Position numbers and translations under genes: made by a program
In this document: piece by piece, positions 51,266 through 61,260 of the stretch
Position numbering within the stretch: the first letter of the stretch is position 1
Layout of the letters: the number at the start of each line of letters is the position of its first letter
Notes under the pieces: generated by a model
Told to the model about the DNA's origin: nothing
Database searches by the model: none
What the model saw: the letters and a program-made list of their open reading frames with translations, nothing else
From: Flavimaricola marinus
Lineage (GTDB): Bacteria > Pseudomonadota > Alphaproteobacteria > Rhodobacterales > Rhodobacteraceae
Direction: 5' to 3'
Length of the DNA stretch: 64,000 nt
NCBI RefSeq assembly: GCF_900184895.1
Contig: NZ_FXZK01000003.1
Location: 371,496-435,495, forward strand

Positions 51266-52609
51266 TCACCCCAGATAGATTTGACCAGCTGGATACTTCA
51301 CCTTCGGCACGCTGCGGGTGGCGAGGAAAAAGCCGATCGCCAGAGGTCCGACCCGTCCGACGAACATAACCGTCATGATGATGGCGCGCCCGGTGCCATC
51401 AAACTCGCTCGTGACCCCGCGCGACAGGCCCACCGTTCCAAAGGCGGAGGTGACTTCAAACGCAAGGTCGATGAATTGACCGTCATGGTTGATCGACATC
51501 ACAAAGATCCCGGTCAGCACAAGGAGCATGGATGTAGTTGTGAGCGCGAGGACCTTCATGACCTCATCCACCCCGAGAGACCGACCAAAGGCATGCAATG
51601 TGGTCTGACGCCGAAAGAATGCAACCGTTGCAAGCAGCAAGACGAATAGCGTGGTGACCTTGATCCCGCCGGCTGTTGAGGTGCTGCCGCCGCCAACCAG
51701 CATGAGTGTCATGGTCAACATGGTCGTGCTCTCATGCATCCCGCCGGTATTGATCGTGTTGAACCCGGCGGTGCGCGGCGTAACACCCTGAAACCAGCTG
51801 GCCCATAGCTTCTCAGGCACACTCAAAGCCCCCAACGTCTCCGGGTTTCGCCATTCCAATAGCCCGAACATGACCCCGCCCCAGACGATCAGGATCGCGG
51901 TGCCGACAAGCATCAGCTTGGAGTGCAGGGTCAGTTTGCGCCAGTTTCGCGTTTTGTAAACATCGCCCACCACGATGAAGCCAAGCCCTCCCAAGATGAA
52001 CAGGGCCGGGATCACCAGATTGATAATCGGGTTCCCAACCCATTGCGAAAGACTGTCGGGATGCAGGGCAAACCCGGCATTGTTGAAGGCGGAGATCGAA
52101 TGAAAGACCGCCTGCCACAGGCCGTTCCATCCAAATTGCGGCACAAAGACAATGGCCAGCAAAACTGCGCCCACCGCCTCGCAGGCCAGCGCAATTACAA
52201 GGATCATGCGGGCGATATAGGTGAGGTTTGACAGAGAGGTCTGGTTCAAATCTTCACGCAGGATCAGCCGCTGTGGCAGGCCTACGGGAATGCCCAGTGC
52301 CCCAAGCAGCAACACAGCGAAGGTCATCAACCCGAGCCCGCCCAGTTGGATTAGCACCGCGATGACCGCTTGGCCAAAGCTGGTGAAGGCGGCGCCGGTA
52401 TCGGCCAGCACAAGCCCCGTAACGGTCACGGCAGAGGTCGAGGTAAACAGCGCCTCGCCCAGCCCAATCCCGCCGTTATGCGAAATCGGCAGCCATAGCA
52501 GGATCCCCCCCAGAACGATGAACCCCATGTAAAACAGGGATAAAAGCGCAGGGGCCGGGATCTTGAGAGACCCGTTCCCCCCGAGGCGATTGCGAAACGC
52601 CGGGCGCAT
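51266..52609 (-). CDS. ktrB: Potassium uptake transporter subunit, TrkH/KtrB family
   Basis: A 447-residue protein with four M1-P-M2 repeats and selectivity-filter-like turns: TSTSAVTVTGLVLAD, HSISAFNNAGFALHP, GVTPRTAGFNTINTGG and TSAFGTVGLSRGV. It forms the ion path for K+. It is encoded directly after the RCK subunit with 2 bases between them. The length and the single-RCK partner suggest Ktr more than Trk. It probably serves osmotic adjustment, together with the BCCT cluster next door. Confidence 0.9.
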   Translation of the reverse strand: MRPAFRNRLGGNGSLKIPAPALLSLFYMGFIVLGGILLWLPISHNGGIGLGEALFTSTSAVTVTGLVLADTGAAFTSFGQAVIAVLIQLGGLGLMTFAVLLLGALGIPVGLPQRLILREDLNQTSLSNLTYIARMILVIALACEAVGAVLLAIVFVPQFGWNGLWQAVFHSISAFNNAGFALHPDSLSQWVGNPIINLVIPALFILGGLGFIVVGDVYKTRNWRKLTLHSKLMLVGTAILIVWGGVMFGLLEWRNPETLGALSVPEKLWASWFQGVTPRTAGFNTINTGGMHESTTMLTMTLMLVGGGSTSTAGGIKVTTLFVLLLATVAFFRRQTTLHAFGRSLGVDEVMKVLALTTTSMLLVLTGIFVMSINHDGQFIDLAFEVTSAFGTVGLSRGVTSEFDGTGRAIIMTVMFVGRVGPLAIGFFLATRSVPKVKYPAGQIYLG

Positions 52610-52611
52610 GG

Positions 52612-53289
52612 TCAGAGGCTTGCCGCGAAACTTTGCAGGTCGTTGCGCTGGCCGAGCAGCAACAGCAGATCATCGCATTGCAGCGTGCAGTCGGCACCGT
52701 CCTGACCAATAAACTCGGTCCCCCGCATAACTCCGATGCAGCGCAGATTGTAGGCCGTGCCATGGGGTAGCTGCGTCAAGGCGCGCCCTTCAAGGCTTTT
52801 GGGGATGCGAAAGTTAACGACATGGTAGCCATTTCCAAGGCTGACGTAGTCCCGCAAAAGCGGGTTGTGCAGGATCTGCGCGATATGCTGACCGATCTCG
52901 ACCTCCGGGTGGACGATTCTGTCCACACCGAGCTTTTTCAGAATGCGGTGATGGGTCTTGGTCGTGGCCTTGGCCCAGACGGTCTGTACGCCAACCAGTT
53001 TGAGGTTCATCGCCGACAGGATGCTGGCCTCCAAATCCGACCCCATCGCAACCACGGCGGTATCACAGTCACCAAATCCAGCATCGCGCAGCGCAGCATC
53101 ATCACGCGCGTCAACGATCATGGCTTGCGACAGGGTTTCTGCAAGGTTGGCAACGCGGGCCTCGGAAATGTCGATGCCGATGACGTGGTTGCCAAACCGC
53201 TGCAATTCCTTTGCAACAGAACTTCCGAAGTAGCCCAAACCAACGACACCGAAAGTGCGGTTTTTGATTTTTGCCAAGCTTGTGCCCAT
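52612..53289 (-). CDS. ktrA: Potassium uptake regulatory subunit, TrkA/KtrA family
   Basis: A 225-residue single-RCK protein. The N-terminal Rossmann motif is FGVVGLGYFGSSVAKEL, with the acidic ribose-binding end in IGIDI. DAAL and GDCDTAVVAMGSDLEAS follow, and a TrkA_C domain ends the protein. It gates the KtrB channel by binding ATP/ADP or NAD(H). The ATG at 53289 starts the family N-terminus. Confidence 0.92.
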   Translation of the reverse strand: MGTSLAKIKNRTFGVVGLGYFGSSVAKELQRFGNHVIGIDISEARVANLAETLSQAMIVDARDDAALRDAGFGDCDTAVVAMGSDLEASILSAMNLKLVGVQTVWAKATTKTHHRILKKLGVDRIVHPEVEIGQHIAQILHNPLLRDYVSLGNGYHVVNFRIPKSLEGRALTQLPHGTAYNLRCIGVMRGTEFIGQDGADCTLQCDDLLLLLGQRNDLQSFAASL

Positions 53290-53379
53290 CCTGTCTGGCC
53301 GGTTTCGCAGAACATTGCCGCGATGCAGAACGATGTCAACAAGCGCTCATACAGAACAGTCAGGAGTGTGAAGGACGCC

Positions 53380-53408
53380 GCAGAGCGAGTTTCAGGGCCT
53401 CGCTCTGC
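53380..53408 (-). terminator. Hairpin after the BCCT transporter gene
   Basis: GCAGAGCGAG and CTCGCTCTGC form a perfect 10-bp stem with a nine-base loop just past the transporter stop on the minus strand. No T-run follows, so it may be Rho-assisted. Confidence 0.55.
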
Positions 53409-53420
53409 AGCCGTTTGCAA

Positions 53421-55067
53421 TCAGGTTTCGAGGTGTACGCTTTGCACACCGTTTCGTTCACGAATTCCGTCTTTGATGACAGCCTTGACCAATGCCACGC
53501 ACATCAGGAACATCACAAAGCTGAATGGCAGCGCACCAATCACCATGGCTGTCTTGATCGCGTTGAGCCCGCCAACCAGAAGCAACCCACCCACGACAAG
53601 GCTGAGTGCGACACCCCAAAAGATGATGTGAACCCGGCCTTTCGGGCTTTCCTCTCCAGCGGCGTTGATGGTGTTGACGATCAGGATCGCGGAGTCCGCC
53701 GTTGTGACCAGATAGGTCAGCAGGAGGACCACCACGATGGCCGCCATGATCCAGGCCAGCCCGCCGCTCAGGATCAGGTCGAGCATGACAAACAGCTGGC
53801 TCTCCTGGCCGGCACCGGAAATGGCATCGCCTGCGGAGCCGTTCAGCGTCATGTCGATGGCGGTACCCCCGACAACGGTGAACCAGATGAAGCACATCAG
53901 CGACGGGACCACGATGGCACCCATCACGTATTCCCGGATGCTGCGCCCGCGCGAGATACGGGCAAGGAACACGCCCACGAAAGGCGCAAAGGCGATCCAC
54001 CATGCCCAGTAGAACACCGACCAGCCACCCTGCCATGAGGCGAGCGCATCGCCGGTTTCCGTGCCGTCGGCGTGCCAGACGGTAAACAGAAGGCTGGGCA
54101 GTTCGGTCAGGTAGGCGATCAACCCCGAAAACAGCGCACCAAGGCCAAAGAACGTGGACCCGAACAGGATGAAGAAGGCCAGCAGGAAAAAGCTAAGCCC
54201 CATGTTCAGGTTCGACAGCCACTTGATGCCCTTGCCCACACCCGAAAGTGCCGACAGGGTCGAAGCCCCGAGGATCACGATCAGGGCAACCACGATGCCA
54301 GCAGCCGTGGGTTTCCCGTCGGCCATGACGATCCAGTCCCCAAAGCCCACCCGGTTAAGCCCGGCGACAAATTGTTCAACGCCAAAACCAAGGGTTTGCG
54401 CCACGCCAAGGATAGTCGCCACAACCGCGACAATATCCACAACATGCCCGACAGTTCCCGACATGCGCTTGCCGAACAGCGGGGTCAGCCCGGAACGCAC
54501 GGTCAGCGGGAGGTTCCGGCGATAGGAAAAATACGCCAGTGAAAGCCCGACGAGCGCATAGCAGGCCCAAGCCGACAACCCCCAATGCAGGAACGACCAT
54601 ACATACGCCGCAGTCACGTTATCCGCCGCGGATCCAGTCGTTTCGCCCATGATAACATTGGGGTTATTGGCGAAGTGATACATTGGTTCGGCGGTGGCAA
54701 AGGTCAGCATGCCAATGCCGATGCCGGCACCGAACATCATCGAAAACCACGAAAAGCGCGAAAATTCAGGGCGGTCGTCAGGCAGACCCAGTTTAAGGCG
54801 TCCAGTCATGGGGATCAGGGCCAGCGCGATGCAGAGAATCAAGAACAACGCGACGACGTAGATATACCAACTCGCAAAACTCTTGAGCATAGCGCCGTTC
54901 ATCGCGTTCAGCACGGCGGCCGCGTTCTCGGGCACGCTGATGGCCCATACGATCAATGCGGCAACAAGGATTTTGGACGGGATCGCCACGCTTTTGGCAA
55001 AACCGGAATAGAAACCGGTGTCTGCGGTCGGAATCTCAAGATTCATCAATGGGGGTTTATCTGCCAT
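53421..55067 (-). CDS. BCCT family transporter (betaine/choline/carnitine type)
   Basis: A 548-residue, twelve-helix transporter. FGAGIGIGMLTFATAEPMYH carries the BCCT glycine motif and substrate-site aromatic region. WGLSAWACYALVGLSLAYFS and WWIAFAPFVGVFLARISRGR (with the family signature) follow. The frame extends to 55169, but GGAGGAAAC precedes the ATG at 55067. It takes up a quaternary ammonium or similar osmolyte by Na+ or H+ coupling. It is transcribed with the CoA-transferase gene upstream. Confidence 0.93.
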   Translation of the reverse strand: MADKPPLMNLEIPTADTGFYSGFAKSVAIPSKILVAALIVWAISVPENAAAVLNAMNGAMLKSFASWYIYVVALFLILCIALALIPMTGRLKLGLPDDRPEFSRFSWFSMMFGAGIGIGMLTFATAEPMYHFANNPNVIMGETTGSAADNVTAAYVWSFLHWGLSAWACYALVGLSLAYFSYRRNLPLTVRSGLTPLFGKRMSGTVGHVVDIVAVVATILGVAQTLGFGVEQFVAGLNRVGFGDWIVMADGKPTAAGIVVALIVILGASTLSALSGVGKGIKWLSNLNMGLSFFLLAFFILFGSTFFGLGALFSGLIAYLTELPSLLFTVWHADGTETGDALASWQGGWSVFYWAWWIAFAPFVGVFLARISRGRSIREYVMGAIVVPSLMCFIWFTVVGGTAIDMTLNGSAGDAISGAGQESQLFVMLDLILSGGLAWIMAAIVVVLLLTYLVTTADSAILIVNTINAAGEESPKGRVHIIFWGVALSLVVGGLLLVGGLNAIKTAMVIGALPFSFVMFLMCVALVKAVIKDGIRERNGVQSVHLET

Positions 55068-55227
55068 GTTTCCTCCGTTTTGGCACTTAGGCGCGGACAG
55101 CCTCCTCCGTTCGCCAAACATCTGTTTGACGTGACAGTCCCGAACCTGATGGACAATGCAGCGCGCCAAGAAATCGACGCAGTGCAGTACGACGAAGGAA
55201 GCAGACCGCCCCCTTCGCCCCCGGCCC

Positions 55228-57738
55228 TTAACTGGGCAGGTATTCTGTACTCCAACTTTCGCTAACCTGGCCGGATTTCAACATCCGCTCGATCGCGGCA
55301 TCGGAATATCCGAGATCACCGAGGATCTCTCGCGTCGACGCGCCAAATTTCTCGGTTGGAGGCAGGGCAAATACCCGCCCGCGCGAGGGGCGGACAGCAT
55401 AGGGATCCAGTTGAATGACTTCATGACCGCTTGGGTGATCAGCGTACTGCGAGAAAGAATAGCTGCCCCGATCGGTGCCGGGAGTGCCATCTGGTTCGCG
55501 CAGGTTTTCCGACCGTAGCGCCTCGATATTGTGGCAGATCGCGCAGCCGATATCTGCCGCACGCAAGCGCGCGATCCATTCGGTCGCGGGATGCGATTGG
55601 AATGCGTTGGCCAGGTATGCCGCGCGCTCCTCTTCAGGGATATCAGGCAGGTCTTCAAGGTTTTCGACATTGCGGAACCGCTGCAGATCAGACTCGTAAG
55701 CGCTGAGCAGGATATAGACGCCCGAAGCGGTGCTGTAAAAACGGCTGAGGGGATCATAGCCGTTGACCTCAGGGCCAGAGGGCTCATCGAATAGCCCGCG
55801 CCCACGGTAATCGTATGCGAAGGGCATCTGCAGCAACCCGCTGTTGGCGCTAAGCGAGGTCCGCCCGCGCCCGATCCTCCCGAAACGGTGTTTTTGATAC
55901 AGCGCGGCCGCGACCGCCAACGCGCCACCAAATCCGCACATCACGTCAATGGTGCCGACATGGGCGTGTTCTTCGGGGCGGTCCATTGCACCGCCAAAGC
56001 GCAACATGATACCCGTGGTGGCCTGCACCAGATCGTCATAGCCGATGTAATCGGTGCGCACGCCGCGCCGCACACCGCTGAAACAATCGAGTTTGCAGAA
56101 AATCGCCTCGGGGTTCAGTTTGCGCAGGCTGTCTGCGTCCAGCCCCATGCGCTTGATCTGGCTGTCCGGCGCGTTCCAGAAGATCACGTCGACGGATTTC
56201 ACCAGATCCTCCAACACCTTGCGCCCGTGTTCGGACTTGGCATCGGCAAGGATCGACTTTTTACCGCGTCCCTGGCTCAACCCATAGATCACGGTGTTCC
56301 AGCTGTCATAGAGCGGGGTCGCAGGGTCGAGCTTGATAACCTCGGCCCCGAACCGCGCCAGATAGCTGGCTGCATGTGGTCCGGCGATCACGTTGCACAT
56401 GTCCAGAACGCGAACGCCCGACAGCCAGCCCTCTTGCTCGATCCCGTCTTCGGAGTCGGGAATGTCGGTGCGCAGCTTGCGCAGCACCTTCAGGGCCTCA
56501 TCCACCTCGACCCAGCGGCGCGGTTCGGGCGATAACGCGTCTTCTCCGCTTTCCTCCATCCAGACCACCGGGCCGGGTTGGGTCATTTCGCCATAGACCG
56601 GGTCCCAGACATCAATCATCAGGCGGGAGGCTTCAGCATATTCGTCGTTGATCCACTCTTGCAGCCAACGTTGCGGCGCACCCGGAATGCCCGCGCGTCC
56701 GAACAAGCGCTTCCATTCATGTGAAGTGCGGGTCATAAACACCTCTTTCATGCGCGCGGCGATCTTGTCGGCCCATTCCTTCGGCATCGGGTAAACGCCA
56801 AGCGAGGTATCGGACACCCACTCGGACTGCGGTTTGTAGGTATCGTCCTCTTCCTGCAGCCCCTCTTCGATCATCTCATCGTAAAGGCCCAGCACCTCAA
56901 GGCAGCGGCGCGCATGGTGTTTGTGACTGGGGCAGACCACATAGAACATCCGCCCGTCCTTACACATGTAACTGCGAAAGAACGGGTCGAGCAGTTCCTG
57001 CAGATCCTCGTAGGACACATTCATCGGCAGACCTTCGACGCGCCGCCGTTCGATCTCGATCTCGCGCTGGGTCAGGTAGCGTTCCGGCATGTCCGACACC
57101 TTGATGGAGTTGTAGCACAATCCCTCCATCACGGCTGCCGCCAGCGGCACCTCGATCTGGTCGCCCAAGCCGGTCAACTGACGTGATTGCAGCGCCAGCA
57201 CGGTCGCCGAGGCCGCAATCTGCGAGGCATAAGCAGATGACAGCGGCAGCGGCGAGAACGAGGGGTTCAACCCCATCAGAACGCGGTTCAGCCCCATGTC
57301 GGTAAACACGCCCGAACTGGCCGCAACCACGCTTTCAAAGGCCCGCAATTCGCGGTGCTCGGCATCGTTCGAGGCAAACCCCGGCAAAGAGACGGTGATC
57401 AACTCGGGCCGCTCTTCGCGCATCGCGGCAAAATCAATGCCCAAGGCGGTCAGTTTTCCGGGGCGGAAGTTTTCGACGATGATATCGGCCTCGGCGCAAA
57501 GCGCGCGGGCGTCGGCCAGCCCTTGCTCGGATTTTAGGTCAAGGTTCACGATCAGCTTGTTGCGCATCAACGTCGCATTGGCCGGGCTGTCCCACATCGG
57601 CCCGTCGGGCGGGTCGATATGCACGACAGTGGCGCCAAGGTCTCCAAGCAACATCGCAACGGCGGGTCCAGCAATGTACTGCCCGAAATCGACCACTTTA
57701 ACCCCGGTCAGGGGAAGGTTGGAAAATGAGTTGCGCAT
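55228..57738 (-). CDS. Double-domain CaiB/BaiF-type CoA transferase (family III)
   Basis: An 836-residue fusion of two family III CoA transferase domains. The first begins LTGVKVVDFGQYIAGPAVAM and the second LSGVRVLDMCNVIAGPHAAS. The second keeps the expected Asp in YIGYDDLVQATTGI. The equivalent place of the first reads AFESVVAASSG, with Glu in the Asp position and the following Gln lost. Only the second half may be a regular active site. The start at 57738 has GGAGGAAAC; an upstream 57780 start overlaps the next gene. Role: activation of an acid made from the imported amine. Confidence 0.88.
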   Translation of the reverse strand: MRNSFSNLPLTGVKVVDFGQYIAGPAVAMLLGDLGATVVHIDPPDGPMWDSPANATLMRNKLIVNLDLKSEQGLADARALCAEADIIVENFRPGKLTALGIDFAAMREERPELITVSLPGFASNDAEHRELRAFESVVAASSGVFTDMGLNRVLMGLNPSFSPLPLSSAYASQIAASATVLALQSRQLTGLGDQIEVPLAAAVMEGLCYNSIKVSDMPERYLTQREIEIERRRVEGLPMNVSYEDLQELLDPFFRSYMCKDGRMFYVVCPSHKHHARRCLEVLGLYDEMIEEGLQEEDDTYKPQSEWVSDTSLGVYPMPKEWADKIAARMKEVFMTRTSHEWKRLFGRAGIPGAPQRWLQEWINDEYAEASRLMIDVWDPVYGEMTQPGPVVWMEESGEDALSPEPRRWVEVDEALKVLRKLRTDIPDSEDGIEQEGWLSGVRVLDMCNVIAGPHAASYLARFGAEVIKLDPATPLYDSWNTVIYGLSQGRGKKSILADAKSEHGRKVLEDLVKSVDVIFWNAPDSQIKRMGLDADSLRKLNPEAIFCKLDCFSGVRRGVRTDYIGYDDLVQATTGIMLRFGGAMDRPEEHAHVGTIDVMCGFGGALAVAAALYQKHRFGRIGRGRTSLSANSGLLQMPFAYDYRGRGLFDEPSGPEVNGYDPLSRFYSTASGVYILLSAYESDLQRFRNVENLEDLPDIPEEERAAYLANAFQSHPATEWIARLRAADIGCAICHNIEALRSENLREPDGTPGTDRGSYSFSQYADHPSGHEVIQLDPYAVRPSRGRVFALPPTEKFGASTREILGDLGYSDAAIERMLKSGQVSESWSTEYLPS

Positions 57739-57766
57739 GTTTCCTCCGATTGACAAAGACGCCGAC

Positions 57767-59431
57767 CTACTGGCTGGCAAGAATCCAACGGGCTGCCTTT
57801 TCCGCGATCATCAGGGTCGGGGAATTGGTGTTGCCGCTGGTGATTTCAGGCATGACGGACGCGTCAACGACACGCAGCCCCGACACCCCCTTGAGCCGCA
57901 AATGCGGGTCGAGCACGGCAGTGTCATCATCTGCCCGTCCCATCTTGACCGTGCCAACCGGGTGAAAAATCGTGTTGGCGATGTCGCCGGCCAGCTTGGC
58001 AAGGTCCTCGTCGCTCTGGTATTGCGGGCCGGGCTTGTATTCTTCGGGCTGGTAGGGCTGCATCGCGGGCTTCGACATGATCTCGCGCACCTGGCGCAAG
58101 CTGTCGGCGGCGACCTTGCGGTCATCTTCGGTGGCCAGGTAGTTGGGCGAGATCATAGGCGCATCGCGGAAATTGTTTGAGCGGATGCGTACATGACCCC
58201 GGCTGGTGGGGTTGAGGTTGCAAACGCTGACCGTGATCGCCGGGAAATCGTGCAGATCCTCGCCAAAGGCTTCAAGGCTGAGCGGCTGCACGTGATATTC
58301 CAGATTGGCATGCGTCTGGGAAGGATCAGAGCGGGTGAAGGCGCCCAGTTGACTTGGCGACATGCTCATCGGGCCGGACCGCTTCAGCAGGTATTCCGCA
58401 CCGATCATCGCCTTGCCGAGCATGTTGCCGGCAAGGGTGTTGAGCGTGCGCGTGCCTTTCACCTTGTAAACCGCGCGGATTTGCAGGTGATCCTGAAGGT
58501 TTTCGCCCACCGGCGCGTCACGCAGAACCTCTATCCCGTGCTCTTGCAACAAAGCAGCGGGGCCAATCCCCGACAGTTGCAGAATTTGAGGTGAATTGAT
58601 CGCTCCGGCCGACAGAATGGTCTCGCGGCGGGCTGTTACCGACACGGTCTGGCCCTTCCGGTTGACCTGCGCACCGCTGCAACGCAATGCGCCGTTCTCA
58701 TCCCTTGCAAAAGTCAGCTTCTCGACTTGGGCCTCGGTCCAGAGCGTTAGATTGGGCCGTGATTTCGCCGGACGCAAAAAGGCCTTCGACGTATTCCAGC
58801 GCCAGCCCGACCGCTGATTAACATCGAAATAGCCGACCCCGGCGTTGTCACCGCTGTTGAAATCGTCGGTTTTGTCGATCCCCGCCTGGGTCGCCGCATC
58901 GGCAAAGCTGTCAAGCACGTCCCAACGCAGGCGCTGTTTTTCGACCCGCCATTCGCCGCCATGTCCGTGCAAGTCGGAAAACCGGCTGTTGTCGCCGGTC
59001 TTCGGATCGCCCCCGCCATCCAGCTTCTGATGGTCCTCATGAGCCATGAAATCGCGCAGGCAGTTGTCCCAGTTCCACGCGTCCTCACCGCTGAGCTTGG
59101 CCCAGTTGTCATAGTCACGCGCCTGACCGCGCATGTAGATCATGCCGTTGATCGACGAACAGCCGCCAAGGGTCTTGCCACGTGGGTAGCGCAGGGTCCG
59201 ACCGTTCAGCCCCTTGTCGGCCTCGGTATTATACATCCAGTCGGTGCGCGGGTTTCCAATGCAGTACAAATAGCCAACGGGAATATGAATCCACGGATAG
59301 CTATCGACCTTCCCGGCCTCCAGCAGAAGCACCCGGTTGCCGGCATCCGCGCTCAGTCGGTTGGCAAGCAGACAGCCCGCCGAACCACCGCCAATCACGA
59401 TGAAGTCGAAATCGTCCTCGATTACTGACAT
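57767..59431 (-). CDS. GMC oxidoreductase, choline dehydrogenase (BetA)-like
   Basis: A 554-residue flavoprotein. The N-terminal dinucleotide motif is FIVIGGGSAGCLLANRLS, followed by the GMC signatures PRGKTLGGCSSINGMIYMRG and AGAINSPQILQLSGIGP. The active-site His is in IFHPVGTVKMG and the C-terminus ends in DASVMPEITSGNTNSPTLMI. It oxidises an alcohol to an aldehyde or acid using FAD. With the BCCT transporter and the CoA transferase it forms a likely choline-like or hydroxy-amine catabolic operon, divergent from a LysR gene. Confidence 0.93.
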   Translation of the reverse strand: MSVIEDDFDFIVIGGGSAGCLLANRLSADAGNRVLLLEAGKVDSYPWIHIPVGYLYCIGNPRTDWMYNTEADKGLNGRTLRYPRGKTLGGCSSINGMIYMRGQARDYDNWAKLSGEDAWNWDNCLRDFMAHEDHQKLDGGGDPKTGDNSRFSDLHGHGGEWRVEKQRLRWDVLDSFADAATQAGIDKTDDFNSGDNAGVGYFDVNQRSGWRWNTSKAFLRPAKSRPNLTLWTEAQVEKLTFARDENGALRCSGAQVNRKGQTVSVTARRETILSAGAINSPQILQLSGIGPAALLQEHGIEVLRDAPVGENLQDHLQIRAVYKVKGTRTLNTLAGNMLGKAMIGAEYLLKRSGPMSMSPSQLGAFTRSDPSQTHANLEYHVQPLSLEAFGEDLHDFPAITVSVCNLNPTSRGHVRIRSNNFRDAPMISPNYLATEDDRKVAADSLRQVREIMSKPAMQPYQPEEYKPGPQYQSDEDLAKLAGDIANTIFHPVGTVKMGRADDDTAVLDPHLRLKGVSGLRVVDASVMPEITSGNTNSPTLMIAEKAARWILASQ

Positions 59432-59621
59432 CGTGGCACACCCTCCTGCTTGCTCAACGGCAGTGAGGAAAGCACCAGCCCGCAGCGCTCCGCCCCCAAG
59501 CCGAGGCGGGTTGGATGCGGTGCGATACGCTCCTCCCTGCGTATCAATTTCCGAAGGTGTAGAAAGCCAAAGGGCACATTCCTAATGACTTAATTTTCAG
59601 CTTGATATTAAATTCCTTAAT

Positions 59622-60527
59622 ATGAAGAGATTCTTTAACCCCAACAACATCTTGGCCTTCGTGACAGTGGCACGAGAAGGCAGCGTCTCGCGTGCAGCAG
59701 AGATCCTGCACCTCACCCAGCCAGCGATTAGCCACCAGATCAAGCGGTTGAGCGAGGAGACAGGAATCATCCTGTTCAGGCGCACTCCGCACGGGCTTGA
59801 CTTGACCGCAGATGGCGAAACCCTGCTGCCCAAGGCCGAGCAGGTTTTGAACGCGATGGCCGACCTCCGACGCATCGCAAGCACGCAAAGCGGCCAGATC
59901 TCGGGTAAGCTGCGGATCGGCACCATTGTGGACCCCGAATTCATCCGCCTTGGCCAATTGCTGAGTGGCCTGAAAAAGAACCACCCTGGAATCGTTACCG
60001 AACTCGTTCATGGGATCAGCGGTGAAATCCTTGATAAACTGAAACGCCGAACAATCGACCTCGGTTTTTATCTCTGCGACCCCGAAGAAATCGGCCAAAT
60101 CCCGTCGGAACAGCCACTTCATACCCTGAAACTGGCTCAATTTGACTATCGCGTCATCGCCCCGGTGGGCTGGGAAGCGAGGGTCGTCAATGCGTCATGG
60201 GCCGAACTCGCGGCGCTGCCATGGATCGGTACAACTCCGGTTTCTGTCCATAATCGTCTTTTGACCAAGGTGTTTTCTCGTCACGGCGTCGTGCAGAATT
60301 CCATGGCGCTGGTCGACCACGAGGCATCGATGCTGGAAATGGTGCGATCAGGCGTTGGGCTCAGCCTTTGTCGAGAGTCAATCGCGCTGCACCAACGTCA
60401 GGCCTACGGGTTGACTATCTGCGAAACGCAACGAATTCCTGCCTGCCTTTGCATCCTAGCTTTGGACGCGCAAAAAGACGTACCGATAATGGCTGCGCTC
60501 TTCGATCAACTCGAAGCGGTCTGGTAG
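59622..60527 (+). CDS. LysR family transcriptional regulator
   Basis: A 301-residue LTTR. The HTH NNILAFVTVAREGSVSRAAEI is followed by LTQPAISHQIKRLSEETGII, then a C-terminal effector domain (LRIGTIVDPEFIRLGQLLSG). It is divergent from the GMC oxidoreductase gene across a 190-base gap and is the likely regulator of the GMC / CoA-transferase / BCCT operon. It shows typical host codon use. Confidence 0.9.
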   Translation: MKRFFNPNNILAFVTVAREGSVSRAAEILHLTQPAISHQIKRLSEETGIILFRRTPHGLDLTADGETLLPKAEQVLNAMADLRRIASTQSGQISGKLRIGTIVDPEFIRLGQLLSGLKKNHPGIVTELVHGISGEILDKLKRRTIDLGFYLCDPEEIGQIPSEQPLHTLKLAQFDYRVIAPVGWEARVVNASWAELAALPWIGTTPVSVHNRLLTKVFSRHGVVQNSMALVDHEASMLEMVRSGVGLSLCRESIALHQRQAYGLTICETQRIPACLCILALDAQKDVPIMAALFDQLEAVW

Positions 60528-60759
60528 GTAGACTTGGCTGGTGGGAGCCGCTGTTGTTCCAAAACAGAGAGTACTGTTGCCCTCCTGAGCGCTAATCTAC
60601 GCTGTTAGCAGTATCAAGAAACGAGTTCAGAACCAGCGATCTGGCAGAGTACTTTGTAAAGCCCGCGATCATGCCAAACTCGCCGACGCTGCAAAACGCA
60701 GTATTCGCTCCAGCGGACTCCTTGCCGACCTCGGATGCGGCGCAGCCTCCCGTGATAGT

Positions 60760-60999
60760 GTGCCGTGTCAACGTCGGGTTCCCATCAGCACGTTGCACCG
60801 CAAGATCGGTTCCCTGGTGAAAAGCGGATACCTGCGGCGGGAGCCGCGCGGAAAATCCGTCTATATCAGTCCGACAGAGAACACGAATATTGAACTGGAC
60901 AAGTCATTCGAATCCATGGTCGAGACATTGCGCCGCCTATACAACGGCGACCTTGATTTTGAAATGAAGGCCTTTTGCGGCATTGATCATCCGACTTGA
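60760..60999 (+). pseudogene. Fragment of a winged-helix regulator
   Basis: About 79 residues from a GTG with no convincing RBS. The sequence STLHRKIGSLVKSGYLRREPRG is a MarR/IclR-like second half of a winged-helix domain, followed by a helical tail. The recognition helix and N-terminus are missing, and the surrounding sequence is not coding in this frame. I read it as a truncated, decayed regulator gene at the edge of a degraded region. Confidence 0.5.
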
Positions 61000-61149
61000 A
61001 AAGCTGTGATGATGGTTTGACCTAAGCCTGCGGATCCCATTCCGACCAAACGAAAATCCAGCTCCGTTGATGGCGTGGACCCGCGCCCCTTCGCCCTGCA
61101 TGGCAGCGGCGTGCATGTAAGGGCGGCGCCAGCCGCGATCCCCGCCAAC

Positions 61150-61260
61150 CTGCGCTACGCCTGGAAGATGATCACGGCCTGGCGCGACGACTATAGCCAT
61201 CACCGCCCCAACGAGAGTTTGGATTGGTTCATACCGAGAGAGTATCAACAACGGTCAATA
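61150..61260 (+). pseudogene. IS3-family transposase remnant
   Basis: The frame reads AWKMITAWRDDYSHHRPNES then LDWFIPREYQ, which matches the end of the DDE transposase (orfB) of IS3-type elements (WR-DYN--RPH-SL----P-E-). Catalytic parts and ends are absent. It marks an old insertion event. Confidence 0.7.
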
